A stretch of 64,000 nt of DNA from Roseobacter denitrificans OCh 114 (lineage in GTDB: Bacteria > Pseudomonadota > Alphaproteobacteria > Rhodobacterales > Rhodobacteraceae). Position 1 is the first letter of the stretch, and the number at the start of each line of letters is the position of its first letter. The translations under genes were made by a program, and so were the position numbers. The stretch covers positions 3,495,001 through 3,559,000 of the forward strand of contig NC_008209.1 in the NCBI RefSeq assembly GCF_000014045.1, read 5' to 3'. This document shows positions 46,801-56,025 of this stretch, in pieces. The notes beneath the pieces are model-generated. The model saw only the letters and a program-made list of their open reading frames with translations. It did no database searches and had not been told where the DNA came from.

Positions 46801-46917
46801 TGTCGCGCGGAAATTCAGGTCATATTCACCGTCCAGCGGCGTCAGCTCTGCATTGATGTGCCACTTTTGCGCAAGGACGGATTGCCAGTGCTGAATGCGC
46901 TTTGCCGTATTGTCCAT
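43900..46917 (-). CDS. Trifunctional fusion: APH-type kinase, M23 peptidase domain, class III aminotransferase-fold enzyme
   Basis: A 1005-residue protein with three domains. Residues about 1-335: aminoglycoside-phosphotransferase fold, with AIHNDANDYNIL (catalytic Asp near 203) and LIDLGD. Residues about 400-560: M23/LytM domain with complete metal ligands, VHLAVD and HVHF, plus the YGHL segment; no signal peptide. Residues about 590-1005: class III PLP aminotransferase fold with NSGTEANELALRLA, ADEVQTGLGR and the Schiff-base lysine in VVMGKPIGNG. The pair kinase plus PLP domain recalls hydroxylysine kinase and phosphohydroxylysine/phosphoethanolamine phospho-lyase in animals, so an amino-alcohol kinase/lyase is likely. 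I chose the ATG at 46917; a GTG two codons upstream is possible. Confidence 0.9.
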   Translation of the reverse strand: MDNTAKRIQHWQSVLAQKWHINAELTPLDGEYDLNFRATAEDGAGYILKVMRVGCDHWLVDMQVKAFEHITASQPQLPCPTVIPAADAASLLTIGDENGQERLVWLLGQLPGQCYAHIAPKSEALIHEVGQVLAGTAMALADFHHDGLARDFKWDLMRAGWIGDKTTCITDPAQREMITDIHAQFAALMPALNALPKQAIHNDANDYNILVTGALSAPRRVSGLIDLGDMCAAPRICDLAIAAAYIVLDHARPEAALAALVAGYHAVYPLTTDELDMLWPLLRMRLAVSVVNSTLMAADNPDDPYVTISQAPAWRFLEGNTLHAGLLAARLRAACGLPVVEGAERVQAWLGQERGNFAPLMGCDISDAPLGSLSVEQSTWPRNPFHMPLEEAARVGAEFEDQGRIWLGYYHEPRLIYAEPAFRKGPWKASDRRTVHLAVDVFTAAGTPMFAPLRGEVFVAEYRAGHLDYGGVIILRHETPQGDPFYTLYGHLDPEFLDRLRVGQVIERGEEFCRLGDATMNGGWAAHVHFQLALTTEGIEADWPGVGDPDEMYLWRAICPNPAALLNLEDDKVRYVPTSKHDIREARQQKFGGNLSLSYADPVMLVRGWKHHLFDEWGRPYLDAYNNVPHVGHAHPRIQAVAADQLKRINSNTRYLHPAQTAFADKILSKLPDHLQVCYFVNSGTEANELALRLARAHTGAKGMVTPDHGYHGNTTGAVDISAYKFNKPGGVGQSDWVELVEIADDYRGSFGRDDPMRARKFADLVDPAIASLQRKGHGVAGFIAETFPSVGGQIIPPKGYLAAVYAKIRAAGGVCIADEVQTGLGRLGAYYFGFEFQEVLPDIVVMGKPIGNGHPLGVLVTTREIAASFDNGIEFFSTFGGSTLSCRIGHEVLQIVDDENLQDNARQIGGQLMAGLKTLQAKYDYVGDVRGMGLFLGVELIRSDGSEAPEICAYVKNRMRDHRILIGSEGPKDNVLKIRPPLTIEAEDAAMIIEVLDHILGEVA

Positions 46918-47058
46918 GACCACCCGCCCACTTGTGCTTCACCTGCGCCTGTGATGCGGTTGTCGTTCTGTGCTGTCAAGAAACACGCATCCGAAATGCC
47001 GCCCGAAACCGGCCCGCACAGGGGCCCGCAGCATTCGCGAACCCGCAATCAGGGGCGG

Positions 47059-48423
47059 TTACAACGCATTCCGCAACGCTTCGATTGTTCGTTTGTAATC
47101 TGCGACGATCTTCGCGCGCGCAACGTGCTGCGCGTTTTTCACCATATGCCGCCCGGCAGACCAGACGTCCGTCACCAAACGGTCATCGCCTGCGAAAATC
47201 CATGCATCCAGCGCCGTGTCGCCGTCCCTGCCCCACAGGTGTTCCGAGGTTGTATCGAGCGAGAGCATATCCGCCCAGCATCCGGCCTCGATACGCCCCG
47301 ACGCACGCTGCGCCGCCTGCGCCCCACCTTGCAGGATGCCATCAAAAATCCGCCGCCCCGTTGATTTCCCGGGCGATGCCAGCGCTGCGCGCGTGCCATC
47401 ACGCAGCCGTTGCGAGTAATCCAGCGTCCGCATCTCTTCGCTCAGGGAAATGCGGATGTTGCTGTCAGACCCGATCGCAAAGGCCCCACCATGATCGACC
47501 CAGCGCACCGCATCGAAAATCCCGTCGCCGAGGCTGCTTTCGGTGATCGGGCAAAGACCCGCAACCACACCTGAACGCGCAAGGCTGATCGTCTCGTCAG
47601 GGGTCATCTGGGTGCAGTGGATAAGGCACCAGCGCGCGTCAAGCTCCATATTGTCCAACGCCCAGACCACGGGCCGCGCGCCCCAATGCGCTTCGACCTC
47701 CGTGACTTCGGCGCGCTGTTCAGCCAGATGCATGTGGATCGGACCGTCCGGAAATGCCGTGCCATAGGCTTGCAGATCGGCAATGCCGACCGCACGCAGG
47801 GAATGGGGCGCGACGCCGATGCTGCAATCTGCCGAAGCATTCCTGATGCTGGTCGAGGCCGCCGCATGCAGCCTCTGGAACCGATCAAACGTGTTGCCGA
47901 ACCGTATCTGCCCCGTGGTCAGGTCACGCTGGTCACAGCCGCCGAATTGATAATGCGCGGGCAACAGGCACAACCCCATGCCCGTACGATCCGCTGCGGC
48001 CACCACGCGTTCGGATGTTTCCGCGATACTGTCATAAACAGCGCCGCCCGGCTGGTGATGCAGATAGTGAAATTCGACCGAAGCGCCATATCCCGCCTCC
48101 AGCATCTCCATCTGCACGAATGCCGTGATTGCTTCGATATGCTCCGGTGTCAGGCGGTCGAGAAAGCGGAACATCAACTGGCGCCATGTCCAAAAGCTGT
48201 CGCTTGGGTCGGGGCCGCGCCGCTCGGTCAGGCCCGCCATGGCGCGTTGGAAGGCATGGCTGTGCACATTGACGGGGGCGGGCAGCAACATCGCAACGCG
48301 GCTGCCGGTCTCGGGTGCGTCGGTCTGGACCGCACCGATGCGGCCCTGCGCATCAATATCAACCTGCACATTCGACGCCCAGCCAGAGGGCAACAGCGCC
48401 TTTTCAGCCCAAATCCTTTGCAT
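47059..48423 (-). CDS. hutF: Formimidoylglutamate deiminase
   Basis: A 454-residue amidohydrolase-superfamily enzyme that deaminates N-formimino-glutamate to N-formylglutamate. Metal-binding VHSHAFQRAM is at about residue 53, with VAPHSLRAV, HMHLAEQ and IGSDSNIRISL later. Together with hutG it defines the two-step route to glutamate and formate. It diverges from hutI across a 75-base promoter region. Confidence 0.95.
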   Translation of the reverse strand: MQRIWAEKALLPSGWASNVQVDIDAQGRIGAVQTDAPETGSRVAMLLPAPVNVHSHAFQRAMAGLTERRGPDPSDSFWTWRQLMFRFLDRLTPEHIEAITAFVQMEMLEAGYGASVEFHYLHHQPGGAVYDSIAETSERVVAAADRTGMGLCLLPAHYQFGGCDQRDLTTGQIRFGNTFDRFQRLHAAASTSIRNASADCSIGVAPHSLRAVGIADLQAYGTAFPDGPIHMHLAEQRAEVTEVEAHWGARPVVWALDNMELDARWCLIHCTQMTPDETISLARSGVVAGLCPITESSLGDGIFDAVRWVDHGGAFAIGSDSNIRISLSEEMRTLDYSQRLRDGTRAALASPGKSTGRRIFDGILQGGAQAAQRASGRIEAGCWADMLSLDTTSEHLWGRDGDTALDAWIFAGDDRLVTDVWSAGRHMVKNAQHVARAKIVADYKRTIEALRNAL

Positions 48424-48438
48424 GGTTCACTCCGCTTG

Positions 48439-48462
48439 ACATAATATTATGTATGCACATAA
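48439..48462. promoter_or_regulatory. hutF/hutI divergent promoter with HutC-type palindromes
   Basis: Two overlapping palindromes lie here: ACATAATATTATGT (48439-48452), perfect over 14 bases, and TTATGTATGCACATAA (48447-48462), with a TGTATGCACA core that resembles the TGTATA-type HutC site. The AT-rich stretch contrasts with flanking sequence. No hutC gene is in the window, so the repressor would be elsewhere. Confidence 0.55.
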
Positions 48463-48498
48463 AACACCAAGAACGCCAACTTGCAAGTGAGTCGACGG

Positions 48499-49692
48499 AT
48501 GCTTTTCACCAACGCCAGAATTGTGACCCTGCGGGACGATCAGGACTACGGTCTGATCGAGGAAGGTGCCATCGCCACTGATGGTGACCAGATCGCCTGG
48601 GTGGGGCCAAGTGCCGATGTGCCTGATGCTTATCGCAGCGAAACAACGCATGATCTGGGCGGGCGGCTGGTCACACCGGCGCTGATCGACTGTCACACGC
48701 ATGTGGTTTTCGGCGGCAATCGCGCGACCGAATTCGAGCTGCGCCTGAACGGTGCGAGCTACGAAGAAGTGGCGCGCGCAGGCGGGGGAATCGTATCGAC
48801 CGTGACGGCCACGCGCGGCGCATCCGAGGCGGCGCTGCTGGCCGATGCGCTGACCCGAGTAGATGCACTGATCGCGGAAGGTGTCACGCTGATCGAGGTG
48901 AAATCCGGCTACGGGCTGGACCGCGACACGGAACTCAAGATGCTGCGCGTCGCCCGCCAGATCGCAAGCGCCCGCCCGGTAGATGTGCGCACCAGCTTTC
49001 TCGGTGCGCATGCTGTCCCGCCGGAATTCAAGGGCAACCCGGACGCCTATATCGACGACATCTGTATTCCGACCCTGCATGCCGCACATGCCGAGGGGCT
49101 GGTCGACGCGGTTGACGGTTTCTGCGAGGGCATCGCCTTTGACACGGCGCAAATCTCGCGCGTTTTTGACGTGGCGGGGGAGCTTGGCCTGCCGATCAAA
49201 CTCCATGCTGAGCAATTGTCAAACATCGGCGGCACGCAACTGGCGGCGCGCTATGGCGCGCTGAGCGCGGATCACGTGGAATATGCCACGGATGCCGACG
49301 CGCAGGCGCTCGCGAAATCCGGCACGGTTGCGGTCGTGCTGCCCGGCGCATTCTATACGCTGCGCGAAACGCAGGTCCCGCCGATCGCGTCTTTCCGCAA
49401 GCACGCTGTACGCATGGCGCTTGCCACGGATTGCAACCCCGGATCATCGCCACTGACATCGCCACTTCTGGCGATGAACATGGCCTGCACCCTGTTTCGC
49501 ATGACCCCGCTGGAAGCCTTGCTGGGAATGACGGCCCATGCTGCCGCTGCTTTGGGTGAACAAGATCGCGGCCGGATCATGGCAGGTGCGCGCGCCGATC
49601 TGTGCGTCTGGAACGCGCAGCATCCAAGCGAATTGGCTTATCGCATCGGGTTCAACCCGCTGCATCAGCGCATCTTCAAGGGGGCGATATGA
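48499..49692 (+). CDS. hutI: Imidazolonepropionase
   Basis: A 397-residue metal-dependent hydrolase that opens imidazolone propionate to formimino-glutamate. Key segments are [38 protein letters not shown] and [15 protein letters not shown] chose MLFTNARIV at 48499; a GTG at 48487 is in frame and possible. Its stop overlaps the hutH start (ATGA). Confidence 0.95.
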   Translation: MLFTNARIVTLRDDQDYGLIEEGAIATDGDQIAWVGPSADVPDAYRSETTHDLGGRLVTPALIDCHTHVVFGGNRATEFELRLNGASYEEVARAGGGIVSTVTATRGASEAALLADALTRVDALIAEGVTLIEVKSGYGLDRDTELKMLRVARQIASARPVDVRTSFLGAHAVPPEFKGNPDAYIDDICIPTLHAAHAEGLVDAVDGFCEGIAFDTAQISRVFDVAGELGLPIKLHAEQLSNIGGTQLAARYGALSADHVEYATDADAQALAKSGTVAVVLPGAFYTLRETQVPPIASFRKHAVRMALATDCNPGSSPLTSPLLAMNMACTLFRMTPLEALLGMTAHAAAALGEQDRGRIMAGARADLCVWNAQHPSELAYRIGFNPLHQRIFKGAI

Positions 49693-51230
49693 CACTCACG
49701 CTGACACCGGGTGCGGCAACGCTCGCGCAATTGCAGGATATCTGGGCGAACAATCGCGCTGTCACACTGTGCCCCTCGGCCCATGCCGGGATCAAAGCGG
49801 CGCAGGCGCTTGTGGCAAAGGCCGCCGCCGGTGATGACGCGGTCTATGGCGTGAACACCGGCTTTGGCAAGCTGGCCAGCGTCAAGATCGCCGCCAAGGA
49901 TGTCGCCACCCTGCAGCGCAACCTGATCCTGTCGCATTGCTGCGGCGTGGGTGAGCCGCTGGATGCAGCGACCACCCGGTTAATGATGGTGCTGAAACTT
50001 CTGTCCTTGGGCCGTGGCGCATCCGGCGTGGCCATGACGACCCTTGAAATCATTGAAAACATGCTCGCGCGCGGCGTCACGCCGGTGATCCCCAGCCAAG
50101 GGTCGGTCGGTGCATCGGGCGATCTGGCTCCGCTGGCGCATATGGCCGCAGCCATGATCGGTGAAGGTGAGGCCGTTTTCGAAGGCACACGCATGGCCGC
50201 AGGTGACGCCCTGCGCCGCGCGGGCATCACCCCCATCGTGCTGGGCGCGAAAGAAGGTCTGGCGCTGATCAACGGCACGCAGTTTTCAACCGCCTGCGCG
50301 CTTGTCGGCCTGTGGGGCGCGTGGCGCAATGCGGCGACCTGCGTGCTGACCTGCGCCTTGTCCACCGATGCGATCATGGGGTCCACCGCACCCTTGCAGG
50401 ATGCAATCCATACCCTGCGCGGGCACGCGGGTCAGATTGCCGTGGCGCGCGCGCAACGGGCGCTGATGGCAGGCTCGCAAATCCGAGAAAGCCATGTGGA
50501 GGGCGACACGCGGGTTCAGGACCCCTATTGCATCCGCTGCCAGCCGCAGGTGACCGGTGCCGCGATGGATATTCTGCATTTTGCAGGCAGAACACTCGAA
50601 ATCGAGGCCAACGCCGTCACCGATAACCCGCTGGTGCTGGTGGAGGACGAGTTGATCGTTTCGGGGGGGAACTTCCACGCCGAACCCGTGGGCTTTGCCG
50701 CCGATCAGATCGCCGTGGCCGTGTCGGAACTGGGCGCGATTGCGCAGCGGCGCGTCGCACTCATGGTCGACCCGACACTGTCCTTTGATCTGCCACCCTT
50801 TCTGACGCCTGATCCGGGCCTCAACTCCGGCCTGATGATCGCCGAAGTGACCACCGCCGCGCTGATGAGCGAAAACAAACATCTCGCCAATCCCTGCACG
50901 ACCGACAGCACCCCGACCTCCGCCAATCAGGAAGACCACGTAAGCATGGCAGCCCACGCTGCCCGGCGCCTTTTGCGGATGAACGCGAACCTGAATGTGA
51001 TCCTTGGCGTTGAGGCGATGTGCGGCGCGCAGGGCATCGAATTCCGCGCCCCTCTGGAAACCAGCGCCCCGCTCAAGGCCGCGATGGCCGTTTTGCGCGC
51101 GCATGTGCCAACGATTGCCGAAGACCGCTACATGGCACCCTCTATCGAAGCCGCCAGCGCCTTGGTTGCAAACGGCACGCTGGCGGCATGCGTGGATCTG
51201 CCTGCCTTCGTCAAGGGAGAGGCCGCATGA
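49689..51230 (+). CDS. hutH: Histidine ammonia-lyase
   Basis: A 513-residue enzyme that converts histidine to urocanate and ammonia. The MIO prosthetic group forms from Ala-Ser-Gly in [33 protein letters not shown] and QEDHVSMAA are further signatures. It is coupled to hutI and hutG by 4-base overlaps on both sides. Confidence 0.96.
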   Translation: MTLTLTPGAATLAQLQDIWANNRAVTLCPSAHAGIKAAQALVAKAAAGDDAVYGVNTGFGKLASVKIAAKDVATLQRNLILSHCCGVGEPLDAATTRLMMVLKLLSLGRGASGVAMTTLEIIENMLARGVTPVIPSQGSVGASGDLAPLAHMAAAMIGEGEAVFEGTRMAAGDALRRAGITPIVLGAKEGLALINGTQFSTACALVGLWGAWRNAATCVLTCALSTDAIMGSTAPLQDAIHTLRGHAGQIAVARAQRALMAGSQIRESHVEGDTRVQDPYCIRCQPQVTGAAMDILHFAGRTLEIEANAVTDNPLVLVEDELIVSGGNFHAEPVGFAADQIAVAVSELGAIAQRRVALMVDPTLSFDLPPFLTPDPGLNSGLMIAEVTTAALMSENKHLANPCTTDSTPTSANQEDHVSMAAHAARRLLRMNANLNVILGVEAMCGAQGIEFRAPLETSAPLKAAMAVLRAHVPTIAEDRYMAPSIEAASALVANGTLAACVDLPAFVKGEAA

Positions 51231-52021
51231 CCCCCGTCAGCGTTCATCAGGGCAGCAGCCCCATCGTTCTTGGCTTTCCCCATACGGGTACGTATGTGCC
51301 CGATGATATTGCCGCAAGACTGAACGATAATGGCCGCCTGCTGGCGGACACAGATTGGCATATCGACCGGCTCTATGGTGGTCTGTTGGCGGATGCGACG
51401 ACGGTGACGGCCAACTTCCATCGCTATGTGATCGACGCCAACCGTGATCCCGAGGGCGAAAGCCTCTACCCCGGTCAGAACACCACCACCCTGATCCCGC
51501 TTACGGATTTTGACGGGCGCGACATCTGGGATACGCCGCCCGACGAGGCAGACATCGACACCCGTCGACGCGATTTTCACGCGCCCTATCACGCGGCACT
51601 TGCGGCTGAGATGGCCCGTGTGCAGGACCTGCACGGTGTGGCGATCCTATATGACTGCCACTCGATCCGCTCGCATATCCCGTTCCTGTTTGATGGTGTG
51701 TTGCCGGATCTCAACATCGGCACCAATTCGGGCGCGACCTGTGCGCCCCGGATCGAACAATGTGTTTGGGACCTCGCCGCCGCCGCACCAGCGTACACAA
51801 GCGTTTTGAACGCCCGTTTCAAAGGCGGCTGGACAACCCGTCATTACGGACGACCCGCGCAGGGCTGGCATGCGATCCAGATGGAAATCGCGCAATCGGC
51901 CTATCTGGAGTCCGAAGCCGCGCCCTGGACCTATGACGACAAACGTGCTGCGCGGCTGCGCCTTCATCTGGCGCAGATGTTGAACGGTCTAGCTAACCTC
52001 GCGCCGGAATTGCGGACATGA
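51227..52021 (+). CDS. hutG: N-formylglutamate deformylase
   Basis: A 264-residue N-formylglutamate amidohydrolase (FGase family) that releases formate and glutamate. Signature segments are [44 protein letters not shown] and [10 protein letters not shown]. It ends with an ATGA overlap into the CoA-transferase gene, so the two are translationally coupled. Confidence 0.95.
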   Translation: MTPVSVHQGSSPIVLGFPHTGTYVPDDIAARLNDNGRLLADTDWHIDRLYGGLLADATTVTANFHRYVIDANRDPEGESLYPGQNTTTLIPLTDFDGRDIWDTPPDEADIDTRRRDFHAPYHAALAAEMARVQDLHGVAILYDCHSIRSHIPFLFDGVLPDLNIGTNSGATCAPRIEQCVWDLAAAAPAYTSVLNARFKGGWTTRHYGRPAQGWHAIQMEIAQSAYLESEAAPWTYDDKRAARLRLHLAQMLNGLANLAPELRT

Positions 52022-53184
52022 AGCCATTGGACGGGATCAGGGTTCTGGACCTCACCCGCGTTCTTGCGGGGCCCTATTGCACGGCGTTGCTGGCCGATCT
52101 GGGGGCGGAAGTGATCAAACTGGAGCCGCCACGCGGGGATGATTATCGTCACATCGGACCATTCCTTGATGGTGACAGCGCGCTGTTTTCGCTGAACAAT
52201 CGCGGCAAGAAAAGCATCGCACTGAACCTGAAAGACCCCGAAGGGCTGGCGCTTGCGCAGCAGATCGCCAGAGGCTGCGATGTGGTTGTCGAAAACTTCC
52301 GCCCCGGCGTGGCTGAAAAGATCGGGCTTGGTCCTGACACCTTGCGTGCGCAAAACACCGGGTTGATCTATGCACGCGTGTCGGGCTTTGGGCAGACAGG
52401 ACCGTTCAGGGACCTGCCCGCCTATGATCTGGTCGTACAGGCCATGTCCGGCCTGATGGCTGCCACCGGCGAAGAGGGCGGCGCGCCGCTCAAAACCGGT
52501 GAATCGGTCGCTGATCTGATGGGCGGTCTGTTTGGCAGTTGGGCGATCCTTGCCGCACTCGTCAATCGTGGACGCACAGGACAAGGTGCCGTGCTGGACA
52601 TCGCGATGTACGACGCGGTTTATTCTCTTTTGACCACCAGCCACGCGCTGCACTTTTATGCTGGCCAGACGCCGGAGCGGGTCGGCAACCGGCACCCGCT
52701 ATCGACCCCTTTCGGATGCTTTGCCACGCGGGACGGTCAGGTGGTGATCGCGGTGCTGACCCCGGCGCAATTCGCCCGACTGGCGGTCCTGATCGGGCAG
52801 CCTGATTTGCCGCAGGATGCACGCTTTGGCACCGATAGCCTGCGCACCAAGCACGAACCCGCGCTCAAGGCCTGCATCGAGGCGTGGAGCGCAAAACAAA
52901 CGACAGAAGATGCCATGATCGCATTGGCCGAGGCGCAACTGCCCTCTGCCCCGATCTGGACCATCGCCGAGGCAAGCACGAGCGCACATGCAAAGGCGCG
53001 CACCCTCGTTCAGGACGGCGCGCGCCCACTAGTGGGGCAGCCCGTGTGGTTTGACGGTGAAAAACCGATGGCCCAGACCCCCGCACCGGGTTTGAGCGCG
53101 GATGCGACCCGCATCCTGTCGGATTTCTGCGATGTGGACGCGGCGCGGCTGGCCCATCTGCGCGACAAGGGAGTGGTTCTATGA
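52018..53184 (+). CDS. CaiB/BaiF-family CoA transferase within the hut operon
   Basis: A 388-residue class III CoA transferase. It shows LDGIRVLDLTRVLAGPYCT, FSLNNRGKKSIALNL, ENFRPGVAEKIGLG and the catalytic aspartate segment TGESVADLMGGLFGSW. These enzymes move CoA between carboxylates. It overlaps hutG at its start and the acyl-CoA dehydrogenase at its end (both ATGA), so all three are made together inside the histidine operon. No known hut step needs CoA. A role in activating an imidazole acid that ends as urocanate is inferred from position. Confidence 0.92.
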   Translation: MKPLDGIRVLDLTRVLAGPYCTALLADLGAEVIKLEPPRGDDYRHIGPFLDGDSALFSLNNRGKKSIALNLKDPEGLALAQQIARGCDVVVENFRPGVAEKIGLGPDTLRAQNTGLIYARVSGFGQTGPFRDLPAYDLVVQAMSGLMAATGEEGGAPLKTGESVADLMGGLFGSWAILAALVNRGRTGQGAVLDIAMYDAVYSLLTTSHALHFYAGQTPERVGNRHPLSTPFGCFATRDGQVVIAVLTPAQFARLAVLIGQPDLPQDARFGTDSLRTKHEPALKACIEAWSAKQTTEDAMIALAEAQLPSAPIWTIAEASTSAHAKARTLVQDGARPLVGQPVWFDGEKPMAQTPAPGLSADATRILSDFCDVDAARLAHLRDKGVVL

Positions 53185-54326
53185 CCTTCATCTGGCATAT
53201 GTTGAACGACGACGAGACCCTGTTTTGCGATGTGCTCGAACGGATCGTTGCGGACAAGATCGCGCCCCTTGCAACGCAAACGGACGAGACGTCGAATTTC
53301 GTCCACGCGCAACTCAAGGTGCTGGCAGAGGCGGGTATGATGGGGGCGAACCTGCCCGAAGCCTTTGGCGGCTCGAATATTTCCGCCCCTGCCCTGCTGC
53401 GCGCCGTTGAGATCGTGGCCGGTGGATGCGGATCGACGGCCTCGGCACTCACCGCGCATTTTCTGGCCAGCGATTCCATTCTGATCGGCGCCACCGAGGC
53501 GCAAAAAGCCCATTGGCTGCCCAGAATGGCCACAGGCGAAGCACTGGGTGCCTTTGCCCTGACCGAGCCTTCAGCGGGCAGCGATCCGGCCGATATGAAA
53601 ACCCGCGCAACCCGCGAGGGGGATGGATGGCACCTGACAGGGTCCAAGTGTTTCATCTCGAACGGGGGCGTTGCGGATGTGCTCATTGTCTTTGCGGTCA
53701 CCGATCCGACGGCGCGGCATCGCGGGATTTCCGCCTTCATCCTGCCCAAGCACACGCCCGGATTTACCGCCGGACCTGCGGAAAAAACCATGGGCCTCAA
53801 GGGCGGGCATGTGTTTTCGCTGGCGCTGGATTGCCACCTGCCGGCAGAGGCCCTGCTGGGCGAGGAAGGGTCAGGTTTTCGCACGGCGATGAAAGTGCTG
53901 GACAATGGGCGCGTCGAAGTTGCCGCGCAATGTATCGGCATGGCGCAAGCGGCCCTTGATGCGGCCAAAGCCTATGCCAGTGATCGCGTCATCGGCGGCG
54001 AGGCGCTCAGCGCCAAACAGGGCATCCGCTGGATGCTCGCCGACATGGCGCTCGACCTATACGGCGCGCGCCTCATGGCGCTTGAGGCGGCCCGGCAGCG
54101 CGATACGGGCGCGCGTTTCAGCGAAGCGGCGGCAATGGCCAAGCTCAAGGCCAGCGAGGCTGCGGATCGTGTGGCCGACGCGGCGCTGCAAATCCACGGG
54201 GGCTATGGCTATACCCGTGATTTCCCGATCGAACGACTGACCCGCGATCTGCGCATCATGCGCATCTACGAAGGGTCCTCTGAAATTCAACGCAATATCA
54301 TCGCCGGCCACCTGCTGGCGCACTGA
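53181..54326 (+). CDS. Acyl-CoA dehydrogenase within the hut operon
   Basis: A 381-residue FAD acyl-CoA dehydrogenase. FAD/substrate segments are [14 protein letters not shown] and FISNGG, and [13 protein letters not shown] near the end supplies the expected catalytic base Glu364. Length is normal for a short/medium-chain enzyme. It starts inside the CoA-transferase stop codon and ends 11 bases before hutU. Placed between the deformylase and urocanase, it may oxidise imidazolepropionyl-CoA to urocanyl-CoA; branched-chain or other acyl substrates cannot be excluded. Confidence 0.93.
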   Translation: MTFIWHMLNDDETLFCDVLERIVADKIAPLATQTDETSNFVHAQLKVLAEAGMMGANLPEAFGGSNISAPALLRAVEIVAGGCGSTASALTAHFLASDSILIGATEAQKAHWLPRMATGEALGAFALTEPSAGSDPADMKTRATREGDGWHLTGSKCFISNGGVADVLIVFAVTDPTARHRGISAFILPKHTPGFTAGPAEKTMGLKGGHVFSLALDCHLPAEALLGEEGSGFRTAMKVLDNGRVEVAAQCIGMAQAALDAAKAYASDRVIGGEALSAKQGIRWMLADMALDLYGARLMALEAARQRDTGARFSEAAAMAKLKASEAADRVADAALQIHGGYGYTRDFPIERLTRDLRIMRIYEGSSEIQRNIIAGHLLAH

Positions 54327-54337
54327 AGGAGAAAACC

Positions 54338-56008
54338 ATGACCAACGCCCGTCATAACCTGCGCGACATCTACCCCCCTACCGGGCCGGACATCACGGCC
54401 AAAAGCTGGCTCACCGAGGCGCCCATGCGCATGCTGATGAACAACCTGCACCCGGATGTAGCCGAGAACCCGCATGAGTTGGTGGTTTACGGCGGCATCG
54501 GGCGTGCCGCGCGCACGTGGGAAGATTTCGATGCGATTGTCGCCGCGCTGAAAGACCTTGAGGAGACGCAAACGCTGCTGGTGCAGTCGGGCAAACCGGT
54601 GGGCGTGTTCAACACGCATAAGGATGCACCGCGTGTGCTGATCGCCAATTCGAACCTCGTGCCGCATTGGGCCACGTGGGAACATTTCAACGAGCTCGAT
54701 AAAAAGGGCCTTGCGATGTATGGCCAGATGACCGCCGGGTCGTGGATTTACATCGGCACACAAGGGATCGTGCAGGGCACCTACGAGACCTTCATGGAAG
54801 CGGGTCGCCAGCATTATGATGGCAACCTCAAAGGCCGCTGGATCCTGACCGGCGGTCTGGGCGGCATGGGTGGTGCACAACCGCTGGCGGCGGTCATGGC
54901 CGGGGCCTGCTGCCTCGCGGTGGAATGCGACGAGACCCGCGCCGATTTCCGTCTGCGCACCCGCTATGTCGATGAAAAAACCCATGATCTGGACGAAGCG
55001 CTGGCGATGATCGAGCGCTGGACGGCGGCGGGTGAAGCCAAATCCGTAGCCCTGATCGGCAATGCGGCTGATGTGTTTCCAGAATTGGTCAAGCGTGGCG
55101 TGAAACCTGATATGGTCACCGACCAGACCTCTGCCCACGACCCCATTCACGGCTATCTGCCGCAAGGCTGGAGCGTCGCGCAGTGGCGTGAAAAGCAGGA
55201 AAGCGATACCAAGGCAGTTGAGGCAGCCGCGCGCGCCAGCATGAAGACACAGGTCGCCGCGATGGTCGATTTCTGGAATCAGGGCGTGCCCACGCTGGAT
55301 TACGGCAACAACATCCGGCAGGTCGCACAAGAGGAAGGGCTGGAAAACGCCTTTGCCTTCCCCGGCTTCGTGCCCGCCTATATCCGCCCGCTGTTCTGCC
55401 GGGGCATCGGCCCGTTCCGCTGGTGCGCGCTGTCGGGCGACCCCGAGGACATCTACAAGACAGATGCCAAGGTCAAGGAGTTGATCGACGACCCGCATCT
55501 GCACAACTGGCTGGACATGGCCCGCGAGCGGATCGCGTTTCAGGGCCTGCCCGCGCGCATTTGCTGGGTAGGACTGGGCCTGCGTGACAAGCTGGGTCTT
55601 GCGTTCAACGAAATGGTGCGCACTGGCGAACTGAGCGCTCCGGTCGTCATCGGTCGCGACCATCTGGACTCTGGTTCTGTGGCCTCGCCCAACCGCGAAA
55701 CAGAGGCGATGAAAGACGGCTCGGACGCGGTGTCGGACTGGCCGCTCTTGAATGCGATGCTCAACGTGGCAGGCGGTGCGACATGGGTATCGCTGCACCA
55801 CGGGGGCGGTGTCGGCATGGGCTTTTCGCAGCACTCGGGCATGGTCATTTGCTGTGACGGGACCGAGGATGCAGACCGCCGCATTGCGAATGTCCTGTGG
55901 AATGACCCGGCGACAGGGGTGATGCGTCACGCCGATGCAGGCTATGATGTCGCCCTTGATTGCGCGCGCGAGAATGGCTTGAACCTGCCCGGTATCCTGG
56001 GCCGCTGA
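54338..56008 (+). CDS. hutU: Urocanate hydratase
   Basis: A 556-residue urocanase that converts urocanate to imidazolone propionate using bound NAD+. Typical segments are [46 protein letters not shown] (active-site Cys) and [20 protein letters not shown]. An AGGAG ribosome site precedes the ATG. In many relatives hutU stands next to hutH; here two CoA-related genes lie between hutG and hutU. Confidence 0.97.
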   Translation: MTNARHNLRDIYPPTGPDITAKSWLTEAPMRMLMNNLHPDVAENPHELVVYGGIGRAARTWEDFDAIVAALKDLEETQTLLVQSGKPVGVFNTHKDAPRVLIANSNLVPHWATWEHFNELDKKGLAMYGQMTAGSWIYIGTQGIVQGTYETFMEAGRQHYDGNLKGRWILTGGLGGMGGAQPLAAVMAGACCLAVECDETRADFRLRTRYVDEKTHDLDEALAMIERWTAAGEAKSVALIGNAADVFPELVKRGVKPDMVTDQTSAHDPIHGYLPQGWSVAQWREKQESDTKAVEAAARASMKTQVAAMVDFWNQGVPTLDYGNNIRQVAQEEGLENAFAFPGFVPAYIRPLFCRGIGPFRWCALSGDPEDIYKTDAKVKELIDDPHLHNWLDMARERIAFQGLPARICWVGLGLRDKLGLAFNEMVRTGELSAPVVIGRDHLDSGSVASPNRETEAMKDGSDAVSDWPLLNAMLNVAGGATWVSLHHGGGVGMGFSQHSGMVICCDGTEDADRRIANVLWNDPATGVMRHADAGYDVALDCARENGLNLPGILGR

Positions 56009-56025
56009 ACAAAAGGAACACGCAG

